DNA from: Cellulophaga sp. Hel_I_12
GTDB taxonomy: Bacteria > Bacteroidota > Bacteroidia > Flavobacteriales > Flavobacteriaceae
Reading direction: 5' to 3'
NCBI RefSeq assembly: GCF_000799565.1
Contig: NZ_JUHB01000001.1
Span: 1,240,001 to 1,304,000 of the forward strand
Length of the DNA stretch: 64,000 bases
Under the pieces are notes generated by a model. It ran no database searches, was not told the origin of the DNA, and worked only from the letters and a program-made list of their open reading frames with translations. Positions 8,114 through 16,970 of the stretch are shown here, piece after piece. A program made the position numbers and the translations under genes. Position 1 is the first letter of the stretch. Each line of letters opens with the position of its first letter.

Positions 8114-9259
8114 ATGAAAATCCTTAGTAGTTTAATGTTATTCGCTGTACTGTTTGGTTGTAAATTAGAAAAAAAAATGGAACAAAAAACCCTTGAAACA
8201 TCTCCAAAAACAACAAAGGATCAAACTTTTTACGTAGGTACGTATACCCAAGAAGAGAGCAAAGGTATTTATAAGTATGGCTTATCAGATACAGGGGTAT
8301 TAAGAAAAATAGGTTTAGTAGCCACCACTGAAAACCCCTCTTTTTTAGCCCTTAGTCATGATCAGAAGTATTTGGTTGCCGTAAACGAGGTGGCCGAAGA
8401 AAATGGTGGGTTTGTAACCTCCTATGCGATTAAAAATGACAGTTTAATTTTTATAAATAAATCGTTATCGGGTGGTGAAAACCCGTGTTTTGTTGGTATT
8501 TCTAAAAATGGAAGTGTTTTAGTCGCTAATTATAGTAGTGGTACTGTTGGACTTTTAAAATTAGAAGACGATGGGACTTTAAGCGAATTATTAGACATAC
8601 AACAACATACAGGAAAAGGCATTACCGAAAGACAAGAAGCACCTCATGCGCATTCGGCGTGGTTTGAAAAAAATAGCGAACAAAAAATTATTGCCGTAGA
8701 CTTGGGCAGCAATGAATTGTGGTTTTCTGAAATAGACCCATCCAGCAACAGCTTTTTACCCACTAGCCAAAAATTAGCCATGGCTGCTGGAGCAGGCCCA
8801 AGACATTTAGCTTTTCATCCTTATGAAAATAGTATGTATGTTTTAAATGAATTAGACAATAGCATTACACTTGTAAAAAAAATTGAGGACACTTACACCA
8901 ACACAAGCACCACAAGTACGATACCCAACGATTTTAGTGGCTTTTCCAAAGCCGCTGATATCCACGTTTCTAAAGATGGTAAATTTTTATATGCTTCGAA
9001 CAGAGGGCATGATAGTTTAGCTATTTTTAGTATTAATCCTAAAGATGGCTCTTTACTATTGGTAGGGTTTGAACATACCAAGATTAAAACCCCGCGTAAT
9101 TTTTCTTTATCGCCTGACAACAAATTTTTAATTGTCGCAAACCAAGATGCGAATACCATCATTGCTTTTTCACGAGATTCCAATACCGGCTTGTTGCGCT
9201 TTGTATCTGAAATACAGGCGCCGACTCCTGTTTGCATCCTGTTTACAGAACAATCATAA
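8114..9259 (+). CDS. Lactonase-family beta-propeller lipoprotein (6-phosphogluconolactonase-like)
   Basis: 381 residues with a lipobox (LFGCKLE) near residue 16. The mature part starts FYVGTYTQEESKGIY and shows repeated blades (YLVAVNEV, HAHSAWF, GPRHLAFHP, KFLYASNRG), as in the seven-bladed lactonase family of YbhE/Pgl. Cytoplasmic members hydrolyse 6-phosphogluconolactone; lipoprotein members of Bacteroidota probably act on other sugar lactones outside the cytoplasm. Position behind the SGNH and GH20 genes fits a role in sugar catabolism. Pathway membership is inferred and the natural substrate is unknown. Confidence 0.85.
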   Translation: MKILSSLMLFAVLFGCKLEKKMEQKTLETSPKTTKDQTFYVGTYTQEESKGIYKYGLSDTGVLRKIGLVATTENPSFLALSHDQKYLVAVNEVAEENGGFVTSYAIKNDSLIFINKSLSGGENPCFVGISKNGSVLVANYSSGTVGLLKLEDDGTLSELLDIQQHTGKGITERQEAPHAHSAWFEKNSEQKIIAVDLGSNELWFSEIDPSSNSFLPTSQKLAMAAGAGPRHLAFHPYENSMYVLNELDNSITLVKKIEDTYTNTSTTSTIPNDFSGFSKAADIHVSKDGKFLYASNRGHDSLAIFSINPKDGSLLLVGFEHTKIKTPRNFSLSPDNKFLIVANQDANTIIAFSRDSNTGLLRFVSEIQAPTPVCILFTEQS

Positions 9260-9318
9260 ATCAAAATACTTCCTTAAGCTTTCATAAGAAAAAGGCTAGG
9301 CGCATGTTTTCTAAGCGC

Positions 9319-9353
9319 AAAAAAAAACAAGAACTATGTTGCCATAGCTCTTG
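9319..9353 (-). terminator. Intrinsic terminator for the amidohydrolase gene
   Basis: On the minus strand a stem of 11 pairs with one mismatch (9343-9353 with 9328-9338, loop of 4) is followed by a run of T (plus-strand A run 9319-9327). It lies 30 bp beyond the stop codon of the minus-strand gene. Confidence 0.8.
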
Positions 9354-9382
9354 CCTTTACACATATCATAAAAATATTCTTA

Positions 9383-12300
9383 TTACTTTTTAATTCCAGG
9401 TAAACCTGTAGGTTTTTTAGTCTGCCAATAAAATGTTTCTGCCTTTTTTTCCAAAGGCCAAACCTCATCTAAGGAGTTAGCTTCATAAATTCTTCCGTTT
9501 TTAATCACATAATGCACAGAATTACTATTGCGAATATCGTCTAAAGGATTTTTATCTAAAACTACCATGTCTGCCAACTTCCCTACTTCAAGACTTCCTA
9601 GATCACCATCCAAACCAAGGGCTTCAGCGCCTAATATGGTGGCTTGTTTAAGGGCATCAATGGTTTTCATTCCACCACTTGCGTTAGACCATAATTCCCA
9701 ATGGTATCCCAAGCCTTGTAATTGCCCGTGACTCCCTATGCCTGCCAAGCCCCCAGCTTCAATTAAATCTTTCATGAATTCTGCATGCTTTTTAAAAACA
9801 TGTTCTTCATCCATAAACCATCCTGGTCTACGTCTTGATTTTTGCGCTAATTCTTCGTAAGGCGTGAAGTATTGTATTTTTTCATCGCCCCATACATCCT
9901 CTCTTGAATAGTAGTAATTTTCAGCCCATGGCCCTCCATAGGAAACCAATAAGGTAGGTGTTACCGCCATTTTAGATTGAGCAACAGTTTTTATGACATC
10001 TTCATATAAAGGATATATAGGAAAGCTATGTTCATGACCAGGGTATCCATCTAATAACTGTGTCATATTTAATTTAAAATCTAATCCTCCTTCAGTGGTT
10101 GGCATTAGCTTTAATTCTTTTGCAGCCATAATAACCCATTGCCTTTGTTGCCTGTTACCTACCAAGTACATTTTAATACTCTTCGTATTGTAATATTCAC
10201 TATACTGTTTTAAAACTTCCTTGGCGTGTTCTAAACTTTCAATTTTGTATCCCCAAAATCCAACACCAGGTCCGGTACTATAAATACGAGGCCCATCAAT
10301 CATACCCGCCTCTACCATATCAGAATACGTTAAAACATCGGTAGTTCCTGTTTGTGGGTCTCTGGTTGTTGTAACACCATAAGCCAGATTTGCTGCATAC
10401 GACCAAACTTGATCTTTGTGTATTTCAAAGTTTGGTCTCAAATGTGCGTGGGTATCAATAAAACCTGGCACTATAGTTTTACCCGTGACATCGATAATTT
10501 TAGCGCCTTTCGGAACATTTATAGTTTCAGCGTTTCCTATTGCTGTGATTCGATTATTTTCAATAAGAATGGCCCCATTTTCAAGAATCTCATTCCCCTT
10601 CATAGTGATTATCCTTCCACCTTTCAATACCACGGTACCTTGAGGTGTATCTTTGGTATAGTTTACCTTGATCTTAAACTCTTCGGCTTCAAACTTTGGA
10701 TCTTTCTTTTGATCGTTTTCATCTTTTTTATCAGTTTTAGTGCTATCTGAAGGTTTTTCTAGGCCTTTTAACTCTTTTTCTTTCTTTTTTGCTGTGGCTA
10801 CACTGTCTTTAAATATTTTACCAGCTTCAAGACTATAGCTAAAATGACTCGCACCTAATGACCAATGCACTTTTTTACTATCTGAAGACCAAGTAGGAAA
10901 TTCGCCCCCTAAAACAGTTAATTTTAAAGCAGGAAATGCCGCTGACTCAGGTTTTGCTAATGAAATAGTAGGCGTTTTACCATATCGAGGAATCACTACT
11001 TCATAAATATCATTGTTAATTTTAGCTAAGGCTGATTTTCCATCGGGTGAAATACGAATTTCAGATGGTCTTGAGGCCGTATTGTTTTCCATCCACCCTG
11101 CTTCTGCAGTAGGCATTGATGAAGGCATATACCCAGTGGCATCATCATGATCTTTCCCAAAAATATCTTGAGAGCCATAGGTTTCAATACCCGTTAATTT
11201 TAAATGTTCTTTCTCATCCGTACCATCCCAACGGATAGATAAGAGTACATCATTTTTACTCAAATAAATGCGATCATCAACTTTTGTAAAGTGAGGTTTT
11301 TCGCGATTTTTTGTTTTATCGATCATTTCAATAGCACCACCATCAGAAGATATCCAAACCAAATCTTCCTGAGCTCTCCCTGGTAGACCGCCAAGAGCAT
11401 CCTCATAGGTTTGCGCTGTTCCTTTGTGAAAAGCGATTCGATTACTTTTATAGGACCATTCTGGGTAGGTATAAATACCTGCTTCTTGGGTTAATTGAAT
11501 AGGTTTTGGACGCCCGTCTATATTAATTTTATACAAGTGACCACCTCCTTGTTTCCAAGTCGTAAAAACCAAAAATTTACCATCGGGTGACCACGAAGGT
11601 TGCGCTTCCGTAAATTCATTGGTCGTCACACGCTTTGGTGTACCTGTTGGTAAATCCATTGTGTATAACCGATTTAAGGCAGTAAACGCTAATTTTTTGC
11701 CGTCTGGAGAGGGTTTAGCGTCGCGTATTTGAGTGACCAAGGCTTCTTTGGTATCTTCAATAGGATATTTAAAGGCCAATCTTGGTCCTAAATCAAGAGC
11801 GACATTTGCGGTAAAGGGAATCTCGGTCGCGGTATTTGAACTTATCGAAATAGAATAAATTTTACCGCCATAGGAAGCTATTACATTTTTACTATCAGGG
11901 GTAAATGACATGGCGGGTAGTACGCCCAAAGGAGCAATCGACTCTTGTTCGTCGCGTTGCACGGGATAGGCCAACCATTTTTCATCACCAGTTTTTAGAT
12001 TGCGAATTATCAGTCCCGTTTGGTCTTCAAAACGACTGCCGTAAACCAACCAGCTACCATCAGGAGATGGCGTAGGCGTAAAAGCAGAACCATAACGCGA
12101 TGTAATTACAGCCATATCAGCATCTTCCATGTCATAGGTGCCAATTTGGTATTGAGGTAATTGTGCGTTGTAGTTCCAAGAACCCTCACGCTGAGAAAAA
12201 TATAGTAATTTACCATCAGCACTAAATGCAGGATCTATAGCCTTTATTGATTTTGGCTCTCCAAAAAGTTCAGTACCAGTACCGCTATCTTTGCTGTACA

Positions 12301-12805
12301 TATGCAATTTAATATTTCTTCTCCCTTTTCCACCTACAATATATGCACCGTCAGGTGTCCATTCAGCTGAGAAAAAATTATGTTTAGAATCTTTTGTAAT
12401 TTGTTTGTCTTTTTTTGTTGCCAAGTCCATGGTCCAAATATTATCAGACCCACTTTTGTCAGAAATAAATAAGAGTGATTTTCCATCAGGACTGAACCTA
12501 GGGTGTACATCGTATGCCAAACCCTTGGTTAATTGTGATGCCGTTCCACCTGCTATAGGTATGGAGTAAATATCTCCCATTAAGTCAAAAACAATAGTTT
12601 GACCATCAGGACTAACATCTAAAGAAATCCAAGTTCCTTTTTGAGTGGTAAAAGAAATTTTTCGTTCTGGTTCAAGGGGTAATTCTTTGGTTGCCATTTT
12701 AAGGGAGTCGTTTTTAGACTGCGCTTCTTGCGCCAGAATAAAAAAACTACTGAAGTTTACGATCAAAAAAAGCAATACAAAATGAAGCTTGGTATATTTT
12801 TTCAT
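9383..12805 (-). CDS. Secreted TolB-type propeller-amidohydrolase fusion protein
   Basis: 1140 residues with a signal peptide (about 1-25). Residues about 45-690 contain many WD40/TolB-like blades carrying SPDGK-type motifs. A charged Lys/Glu/Asp-rich linker (about 690-735) follows, then an amidohydrolase domain. The latter opens VVLKGGRIITMKGNEILENG and has the metal-binding HAH of FIDTHAHLRP, GVTTTRDP, a later His in GHEHSFP, and the C-terminal LEVGKLADMVVLDKNP block. These very large periplasmic proteins are common in Bacteroidota; by family they are metal-dependent hydrolases of cyclic amides or peptides, but the substrate is not known. It is monocistronic, with a clear terminator. Confidence 0.88.
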   Translation of the reverse strand: MKKYTKLHFVLLFLIVNFSSFFILAQEAQSKNDSLKMATKELPLEPERKISFTTQKGTWISLDVSPDGQTIVFDLMGDIYSIPIAGGTASQLTKGLAYDVHPRFSPDGKSLLFISDKSGSDNIWTMDLATKKDKQITKDSKHNFFSAEWTPDGAYIVGGKGRRNIKLHMYSKDSGTGTELFGEPKSIKAIDPAFSADGKLLYFSQREGSWNYNAQLPQYQIGTYDMEDADMAVITSRYGSAFTPTPSPDGSWLVYGSRFEDQTGLIIRNLKTGDEKWLAYPVQRDEQESIAPLGVLPAMSFTPDSKNVIASYGGKIYSISISSNTATEIPFTANVALDLGPRLAFKYPIEDTKEALVTQIRDAKPSPDGKKLAFTALNRLYTMDLPTGTPKRVTTNEFTEAQPSWSPDGKFLVFTTWKQGGGHLYKINIDGRPKPIQLTQEAGIYTYPEWSYKSNRIAFHKGTAQTYEDALGGLPGRAQEDLVWISSDGGAIEMIDKTKNREKPHFTKVDDRIYLSKNDVLLSIRWDGTDEKEHLKLTGIETYGSQDIFGKDHDDATGYMPSSMPTAEAGWMENNTASRPSEIRISPDGKSALAKINNDIYEVVIPRYGKTPTISLAKPESAAFPALKLTVLGGEFPTWSSDSKKVHWSLGASHFSYSLEAGKIFKDSVATAKKKEKELKGLEKPSDSTKTDKKDENDQKKDPKFEAEEFKIKVNYTKDTPQGTVVLKGGRIITMKGNEILENGAILIENNRITAIGNAETINVPKGAKIIDVTGKTIVPGFIDTHAHLRPNFEIHKDQVWSYAANLAYGVTTTRDPQTGTTDVLTYSDMVEAGMIDGPRIYSTGPGVGFWGYKIESLEHAKEVLKQYSEYYNTKSIKMYLVGNRQQRQWVIMAAKELKLMPTTEGGLDFKLNMTQLLDGYPGHEHSFPIYPLYEDVIKTVAQSKMAVTPTLLVSYGGPWAENYYYSREDVWGDEKIQYFTPYEELAQKSRRRPGWFMDEEHVFKKHAEFMKDLIEAGGLAGIGSHGQLQGLGYHWELWSNASGGMKTIDALKQATILGAEALGLDGDLGSLEVGKLADMVVLDKNPLDDIRNSNSVHYVIKNGRIYEANSLDEVWPLEKKAETFYWQTKKPTGLPGIKK

Positions 12806-13091
12806 ATGAATCTCGTTAGGATTAGTTTGGTGGTTTTAAATATAGGCATATTTATGGAGAAAATACAAAGTAAAAGTCCTCCAAAAAACAAACGTTTTAG
12901 CTACTGTACCAAGTATTTTAGTATTTCCCTTGTTATGGCTGCCATTTTTAAACCATTTGTATAGAGCACAGCATCCCCTAAAAAAATCACAACTTACAAG
13001 CTAACATTGACCAAAATTTATAGTTTTTTAAAGTTAAGGTCACGGACCTTGAATAAAAACCAATTGATTAGCCTATAGCTGATTCTAAAAA

Positions 13092-14192
13092 TCAGAAGTA
13101 CAATTTAAATTCAGTCCCTTTGTTGATTTCACTTGACACTTCGATAAAACCTCCGTTGTTCTGGAGTATGGTATTGGCCATGTACAAGCCCACTCCTAAT
13201 CCTTCAACATGGGTATGCATTCGTTTAAAGAGCCCAAATATTTTATCTGGTGTTACATTACCATCAAAACCAATTCCATTATCTGTTATAGTAAGCAGCT
13301 TTTTATTGTCGACCAGCGCTGTTTTAATGCTAATAATTGGCGTCCTTTTTGGATGGCGATATTTTATGGCATTTGAAATGAAGTTGTGTAAAACGCTTTC
13401 AAAATGAATAGGGTCATAAACTATGGTATCCCATTCCTTGAAGTCCTCCTTAAAAACTGCACCAGATTTCATGATTTCATGGGTGTGTAGCACTTTTATT
13501 TTATCCAACACCTCTGAAATATGCAGCTCTTGCTTTTGATGTTCTGAGTGCGATTTTAAAGCTATTATTTGACTTAAGGCATGCAATTTATCGGTCATGA
13601 CCTTCGTGACTAATTTAACTTTTTCAAATAAAAACATGCCTGCCTCTGAAATTGCATTTTCACTAATCAATAAACTATGCAAGCCATATAAGTTGGCTAA
13701 AGGTGCTTTTAAATCGTGTGCCGTTATAAAGGATAATTCTTCTAATTCTTGATTCCTTTTTTTTAGACTTTGATTTAGGTGTACTAATTCAAGTTGTTTT
13801 TCATGCAAGTCATCAATCTTTTGTGTCAACTGGGTGATGTCTATTGCAGTGATTCCAATGCCTTCATTTAATTTGAAAATTTTAATTGAAAATTGAAAAA
13901 AATCCTCATCAATCGTGCATGGAATTTGTTTTAAACTGATGGAAATACCAGTCTGAATGACCTTCATCAAAGAATGATAATAATCTGTATCTGCCAAATT
14001 TGGAAATACCTCTAGCAAATGTTTGCCCGGCAAATTGTCTCTTTTCGTTTTTATACTAGATGCCGCTGCTTGATTAACAGCTACAAAGTATAAATCTTTA
14101 TCTAGAATTACACATGGAGAAAAGGCGGCCTCAAAAAAGGCATCTCCTAAGTTGTTGTTTTCTGTGGTTGTGGTCAAGTCCATATTTTGCAT
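13092..14192 (-). CDS. PAS-domain sensor histidine kinase, orphan
   Basis: 366 residues and no transmembrane helix, so cytoplasmic. A PAS domain (about 15-125) is followed by a coiled coil (about 125-152) and a HisKA domain with the H-box AHDLKAPL (phospho-acceptor H159). The HATPase domain shows N box HNFISNAIKYRH (270-280), G1 DNGIGF (304-309) and G2 GLGVGL (331-336). The stop codon follows directly after EFKLYF, so there is no receiver domain. No response regulator gene lies nearby, making the partner unknown. The PAS probably senses a soluble ligand or redox state, which is inferred. A second ATG at codon 4 is an equally possible start. Confidence 0.92.
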   Translation of the reverse strand: MQNMDLTTTTENNNLGDAFFEAAFSPCVILDKDLYFVAVNQAAASSIKTKRDNLPGKHLLEVFPNLADTDYYHSLMKVIQTGISISLKQIPCTIDEDFFQFSIKIFKLNEGIGITAIDITQLTQKIDDLHEKQLELVHLNQSLKKRNQELEELSFITAHDLKAPLANLYGLHSLLISENAISEAGMFLFEKVKLVTKVMTDKLHALSQIIALKSHSEHQKQELHISEVLDKIKVLHTHEIMKSGAVFKEDFKEWDTIVYDPIHFESVLHNFISNAIKYRHPKRTPIISIKTALVDNKKLLTITDNGIGFDGNVTPDKIFGLFKRMHTHVEGLGVGLYMANTILQNNGGFIEVSSEINKGTEFKLYF

Positions 14193-14336
14193 GTTTTGAA
14201 TTGGGATTAAAACATAATTATGGCACTAAATTCTATTATTTAACACTATATTTCTTACAATTATATATAAATAAACCTATAGTGTAGGTGAATGGAAGTT
14301 AGGTGTCGACCAATCAAAAAGTGAATGCTTTGCTAT

Positions 14337-14375
14337 AAAAAAAGGCACGACATATATCGCGATATATGTCGTGCC
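14337..14375 (-). terminator. Perfect 32-bp palindrome forming a strong terminator
   Basis: Positions 14344-14375 are a perfect 16+16 palindrome (GGCACGAC at one end, GTCGTGCC at the other, centre TCGCGA). Seven A precede it on the plus strand (14337-14343), giving a T run on the minus strand. It lies 25 bp beyond the DUF5606 stop and should end the ruvX-def-DUF5606 transcript. The absence of a true loop is unusual. Confidence 0.85.
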
Positions 14376-14400
14376 CAATTCTTATAAAAAAATAAGCAGG

Positions 14401-14835
14401 TTACTTTTCGGCTGCCGTAGTATCGGTAGCTTCTTCATCTTCTTTTTTAGAAAAATCTGTTATTCCCTGCTCATGAAGCATATTATACCACTGAATCACT
14501 TTTTTGATATCGCTGGCATACACTCTTTCCTCGTCATAATTAGGTAAAATTTCAAAGAAGTACTCTTCTAATTTCAACTTATCATCTTTATGACTTATGG
14601 GTGTTTTTTCTCCATTTTCCTTTTCCTGTATTTTTAAAAACACTTCCCGTAAGGGTATTTCTTCGTCTAAGGTATAAATAGCTATTTCAGAGAGCACACT
14701 TACATTATTCTTAAAACTCACTGTTATTTTTTTACCGTCAAGTAAAGATTCTGCTACAAAACCAGCTCTAGTTTGTGTCAATAATTTGAATAGGCCTGGT
14801 TTTCCCCCTATGGATAAAATTTTATCTAAAATCAT
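14401..14835 (-). CDS. DUF5606 family protein
   Basis: 144 residues. The start MILDKILSIGGKPGLFKLL is characteristic of a small conserved family restricted to Bacteroidota, and I recognise it as DUF5606. The visible design is a small N-terminal domain (about 1-60) that looks beta-rich, a helical middle and an acidic low-complexity tail. There are no signal peptide and no catalytic motifs. It is the last gene of a three-gene unit with def and ruvX; this order recurs in relatives, hinting at a link to translation or RNA metabolism, but no function is established. A strong terminator follows. Confidence 0.82.
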   Translation of the reverse strand: MILDKILSIGGKPGLFKLLTQTRAGFVAESLLDGKKITVSFKNNVSVLSEIAIYTLDEEIPLREVFLKIQEKENGEKTPISHKDDKLKLEEYFFEILPNYDEERVYASDIKKVIQWYNMLHEQGITDFSKKEDEEATDTTAAEK

Positions 14836-14889
14836 TTCTTTTTAATTTCTGGACAAATATTAGAATTTTAAATGTATAAAAAAACTAGA

Positions 14890-15480
14890 TTACCTACCTT
14901 TTTTCACATCCGGAAATCGCATGCGGTAATCTACATTTATTTTTCCTTTTGAAATATTGCTTAACCTGTTTTTAATCAATCTCTTTTTTAGGCTAGATAA
15001 TTTATCTGTAAATAAGATTCCCTCAATATGATCATATTCATGTTGAATGACACGTGCTAATAGGCCATCAAAAGTTTCACGCTTTTTAGTAAAGTTTTCA
15101 TCCTCATAAGAAATTGTAATTTTACTGTTACGTTTTACATCTTCTCGAACATCAGGGATACTCAAGCAGCCTTCATTAAAAATCCATTCTTCTCCGGTCT
15201 CTTCTTCAATTTCAGCATTAACAAATACCCTTTTAAAACCATTTAGTGCTTTTTGTTCTGCTTCTGTTAGCTCTTCATCATCTGCAAAAGGCGAAGTGTC
15301 AATGACAAATAAACGAATTGGCAAGCCTATTTGAGGGGCGGCTAAACCCACGCCACTGGCATTGTACATGGTCTCCCACATATTCTCAATTAACGCATCG
15401 AGATTAGGATACTCTTTGGTGATGTTGTCGCCTACTTTCCTTAAGACCGTATCTCCGTAAGCTATAATAGGTAAAATCAT
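14890..15480 (-). CDS. def: Peptide deformylase
   Basis: 196 residues with all three deformylase motifs: GVGLAAPQ (43-50), EGCLS (103-107, metal ligand Cys105) and QHEYDH (146-151, His147, Glu148, His151). The enzyme removes the formyl group from the N-terminal Met of nascent proteins in the cytoplasm, using Fe2+ or a similar metal. It is slightly longer than the E. coli enzyme because of an acidic insertion near 65-80. Its start lies 3 bp after the ruvX stop and the DUF5606 gene follows after 54 bp, so the three form one operon. Confidence 0.97.
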   Translation of the reverse strand: MILPIIAYGDTVLRKVGDNITKEYPNLDALIENMWETMYNASGVGLAAPQIGLPIRLFVIDTSPFADDEELTEAEQKALNGFKRVFVNAEIEEETGEEWIFNEGCLSIPDVREDVKRNSKITISYEDENFTKKRETFDGLLARVIQHEYDHIEGILFTDKLSSLKKRLIKNRLSNISKGKINVDYRMRFPDVKKGR

Positions 15481-15483
15481 TTT

Positions 15484-15894
15484 TTAATTTCTATTTAAAT
15501 AGGCTTGTAAAATAATGGTAGCACTAATCTCGTCGACTAGGGCTTTATTCTGCCGTTGTTTTTTATTTAAACCACTATCAATCATGGTCTGGAAAGCCAT
15601 TTTTGAAGTAAAACGTTCATCTTGACGCTCTACGGGTATCTTTGGAAATGTAGCTGTGAGTTTTTTTAAAAAAGGAATAATTAAGGCCTCCGACTCTGAT
15701 GGCTCATTATTCATTTGTTTTGGCTCCCCAACCACTATCTTAACTACATTTTCTTTTTCTATATATTTTTTTAAAAACACAATTAACTCTTTCGTAGGTA
15801 CTGTTGTTAAGCCTGATGCTATCAGTTGTAATTCATCGGTAATGGCTACGCCTGTCCGAACTTTCCCAAAATCTAAAGCAACAACCCTACCCAT
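15484..15894 (-). CDS. ruvX: Holliday junction resolvase-like YqgF/RuvX
   Basis: 136 residues with the RNase H-like fold start VALDFGKVRTGVAITD (Asp8 as the first acidic residue), VGEPKQMN and DERFTSKMA in the middle, and DEISATIILQAYL at the end, which are the conserved blocks of YqgF/RuvX. Family roles are pre-16S rRNA 5'-end processing and possibly Holliday-junction resolution. It is the first gene of the ruvX-def-DUF5606 operon and is divergent from dapD across 104 bp. A -7 promoter element lies only about 14 bp before its ATG, implying a very short leader. Confidence 0.93.
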   Translation of the reverse strand: MGRVVALDFGKVRTGVAITDELQLIASGLTTVPTKELIVFLKKYIEKENVVKIVVGEPKQMNNEPSESEALIIPFLKKLTATFPKIPVERQDERFTSKMAFQTMIDSGLNKKQRQNKALVDEISATIILQAYLNRN

Positions 15895-15908
15895 GCATTA
15901 TTTTTTTG

Positions 15909-15916
15909 CAAAAATA
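15909..15916 (-). promoter_or_regulatory. -7 element (TATTTTTG) of the ruvX-def-DUF5606 operon
   Basis: Minus-strand TATTTTTG matches the Bacteroidota consensus TAnnTTTG. The start codon is 14 bp away, so the transcript leader would be under about 10 nt. No good -33 TTTG is visible. Confidence 0.5.
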
Positions 15917-15969
15917 AAGCTTAATTTGTTATATTAATACTTATGTGTCATTAATTAGCCGTTGAATAG

Positions 15970-15977
15970 TATATTTG
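15970..15977 (+). promoter_or_regulatory. -7 element (TATATTTG) of dapD
   Basis: TATATTTG fits TAnnTTTG and lies 21 bp before the dapD ATG. It is divergent from the ruvX promoter. No clear -33 element at the expected distance. Confidence 0.5.
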
Positions 15978-15998
15978 AGGAAAATTTTAGCTTAAAAA

Positions 15999-16814
15999 AT
16001 GACCGAATTACAACAAAAAATAGAAAAAGCTTGGGATAACCGAGATTTACTAAATGACTCGAAAACGCAAGAGGCCATCCGCGCTGTGATTGCCTTATTA
16101 GATGACGGAAAATTGCGATGTGCCGAACCTACTGCGAGTGGTTGGCAGATCAACGAATGGGTTAAAAAAGCAGTAGTCTTGTATTTCCCCATCCAAAAAA
16201 TGGAAACCTTAGAAGCTGGTATTTTTGAATACCACGATAAAATGCCCTTAAAAAGAGGCTATAAGGAAAAAGGAATTCGAGTAGTACCAGGTGCCACCGC
16301 AAGGCATGGTGCTTACATTTCTGCTGGTACTATTTTAATGCCTAGCTATGTCAACATTGGTGCTTACGTAGATGAAGGTACTATGGTAGATACTTGGGCA
16401 ACGGTGGGTAGTTGTGCACAAATTGGCAAAAACGTACATCTTAGTGGCGGCGTTGGCATTGGCGGTGTTTTAGAACCTTTACAAGCAGCACCTGTAATTA
16501 TTGAAGACAATGTTTTTTTAGGCTCTAGATGTATTGTCGTGGAAGGCGTTCGTGTAGAAACAGAAGCCGTGCTAGGCGCAAATGTAGTCCTGACTGCATC
16601 AACAAAAATTATTGATGTAACGGGTGAAGTTCCAGTGGAAAGAAAAGGCTTAGTTCCCGCAAGATCTGTAGTCATACCAGGTAGCTACACAAAAAAATTC
16701 CCCGCTGGCGATTATCAAGTACCTTGTGCATTAATTATAGGAACTCGTAAAGAAAGCACCAATAAAAAAACTTCATTAAACGATGCGCTTAGGGAATACA
16801 ATGTAGCGGTTTAA
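15999..16814 (+). CDS. dapD: 2,3,4,5-tetrahydropyridine-2,6-dicarboxylate N-succinyltransferase
   Basis: 271 residues, normal for DapD. An alpha-helical N-terminus (about 1-100) containing RCAEPTASGWQINEWVK is followed by the left-handed parallel beta-helix of hexapeptide repeats (about 105-230), with GARHGAYI-like turns, GGVGIGGVLEPLQAAPVIIEDN and GSRCIVVEGV. The enzyme transfers succinyl from succinyl-CoA to tetrahydrodipicolinate in the succinylase branch of lysine/meso-diaminopimelate synthesis. It stands alone with its own promoter and terminator. lysA, which acts at the end of the same pathway, is at 39035 in this window but is not linked. Confidence 0.96.
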   Translation: MTELQQKIEKAWDNRDLLNDSKTQEAIRAVIALLDDGKLRCAEPTASGWQINEWVKKAVVLYFPIQKMETLEAGIFEYHDKMPLKRGYKEKGIRVVPGATARHGAYISAGTILMPSYVNIGAYVDEGTMVDTWATVGSCAQIGKNVHLSGGVGIGGVLEPLQAAPVIIEDNVFLGSRCIVVEGVRVETEAVLGANVVLTASTKIIDVTGEVPVERKGLVPARSVVIPGSYTKKFPAGDYQVPCALIIGTRKESTNKKTSLNDALREYNVAV

Positions 16815-16831
16815 AATTTTATAAGACCTAA

Positions 16832-16874
16832 AAATCTGCTATCATGCATTTTGTTTGGTAGCAGATTTTTTTAT
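16832..16874 (+). terminator. Intrinsic terminator of dapD
   Basis: AATCTGCTA (16833-16841) pairs with TAGCAGATT (16859-16867), extended by two more pairs including one wobble, and is followed by a T run. It lies 18 bp after the dapD stop. Confidence 0.85.
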
Positions 16875-16970
16875 TTATTCACCCAATTCCTATAAACTCC
16901 CTCCTATTTTTTTTAGCTTTGTTCACAAGCTAAAAGTGCTTTTAGGGCAATATAAAAAATACAATCCAAA

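Noticed and set aside
10352..10750. 132-codon plus-strand frame inside the amidohydrolase gene
   Set aside because: It lies wholly antisense to a strongly supported domain and shows no recognisable domain or motif; a shadow frame.
13036..13050. Hairpin AAGGTC-ACG-GACCTT as terminator of the histidine kinase gene
   Set aside because: No T run follows on the minus strand, so it does not qualify as an intrinsic terminator.
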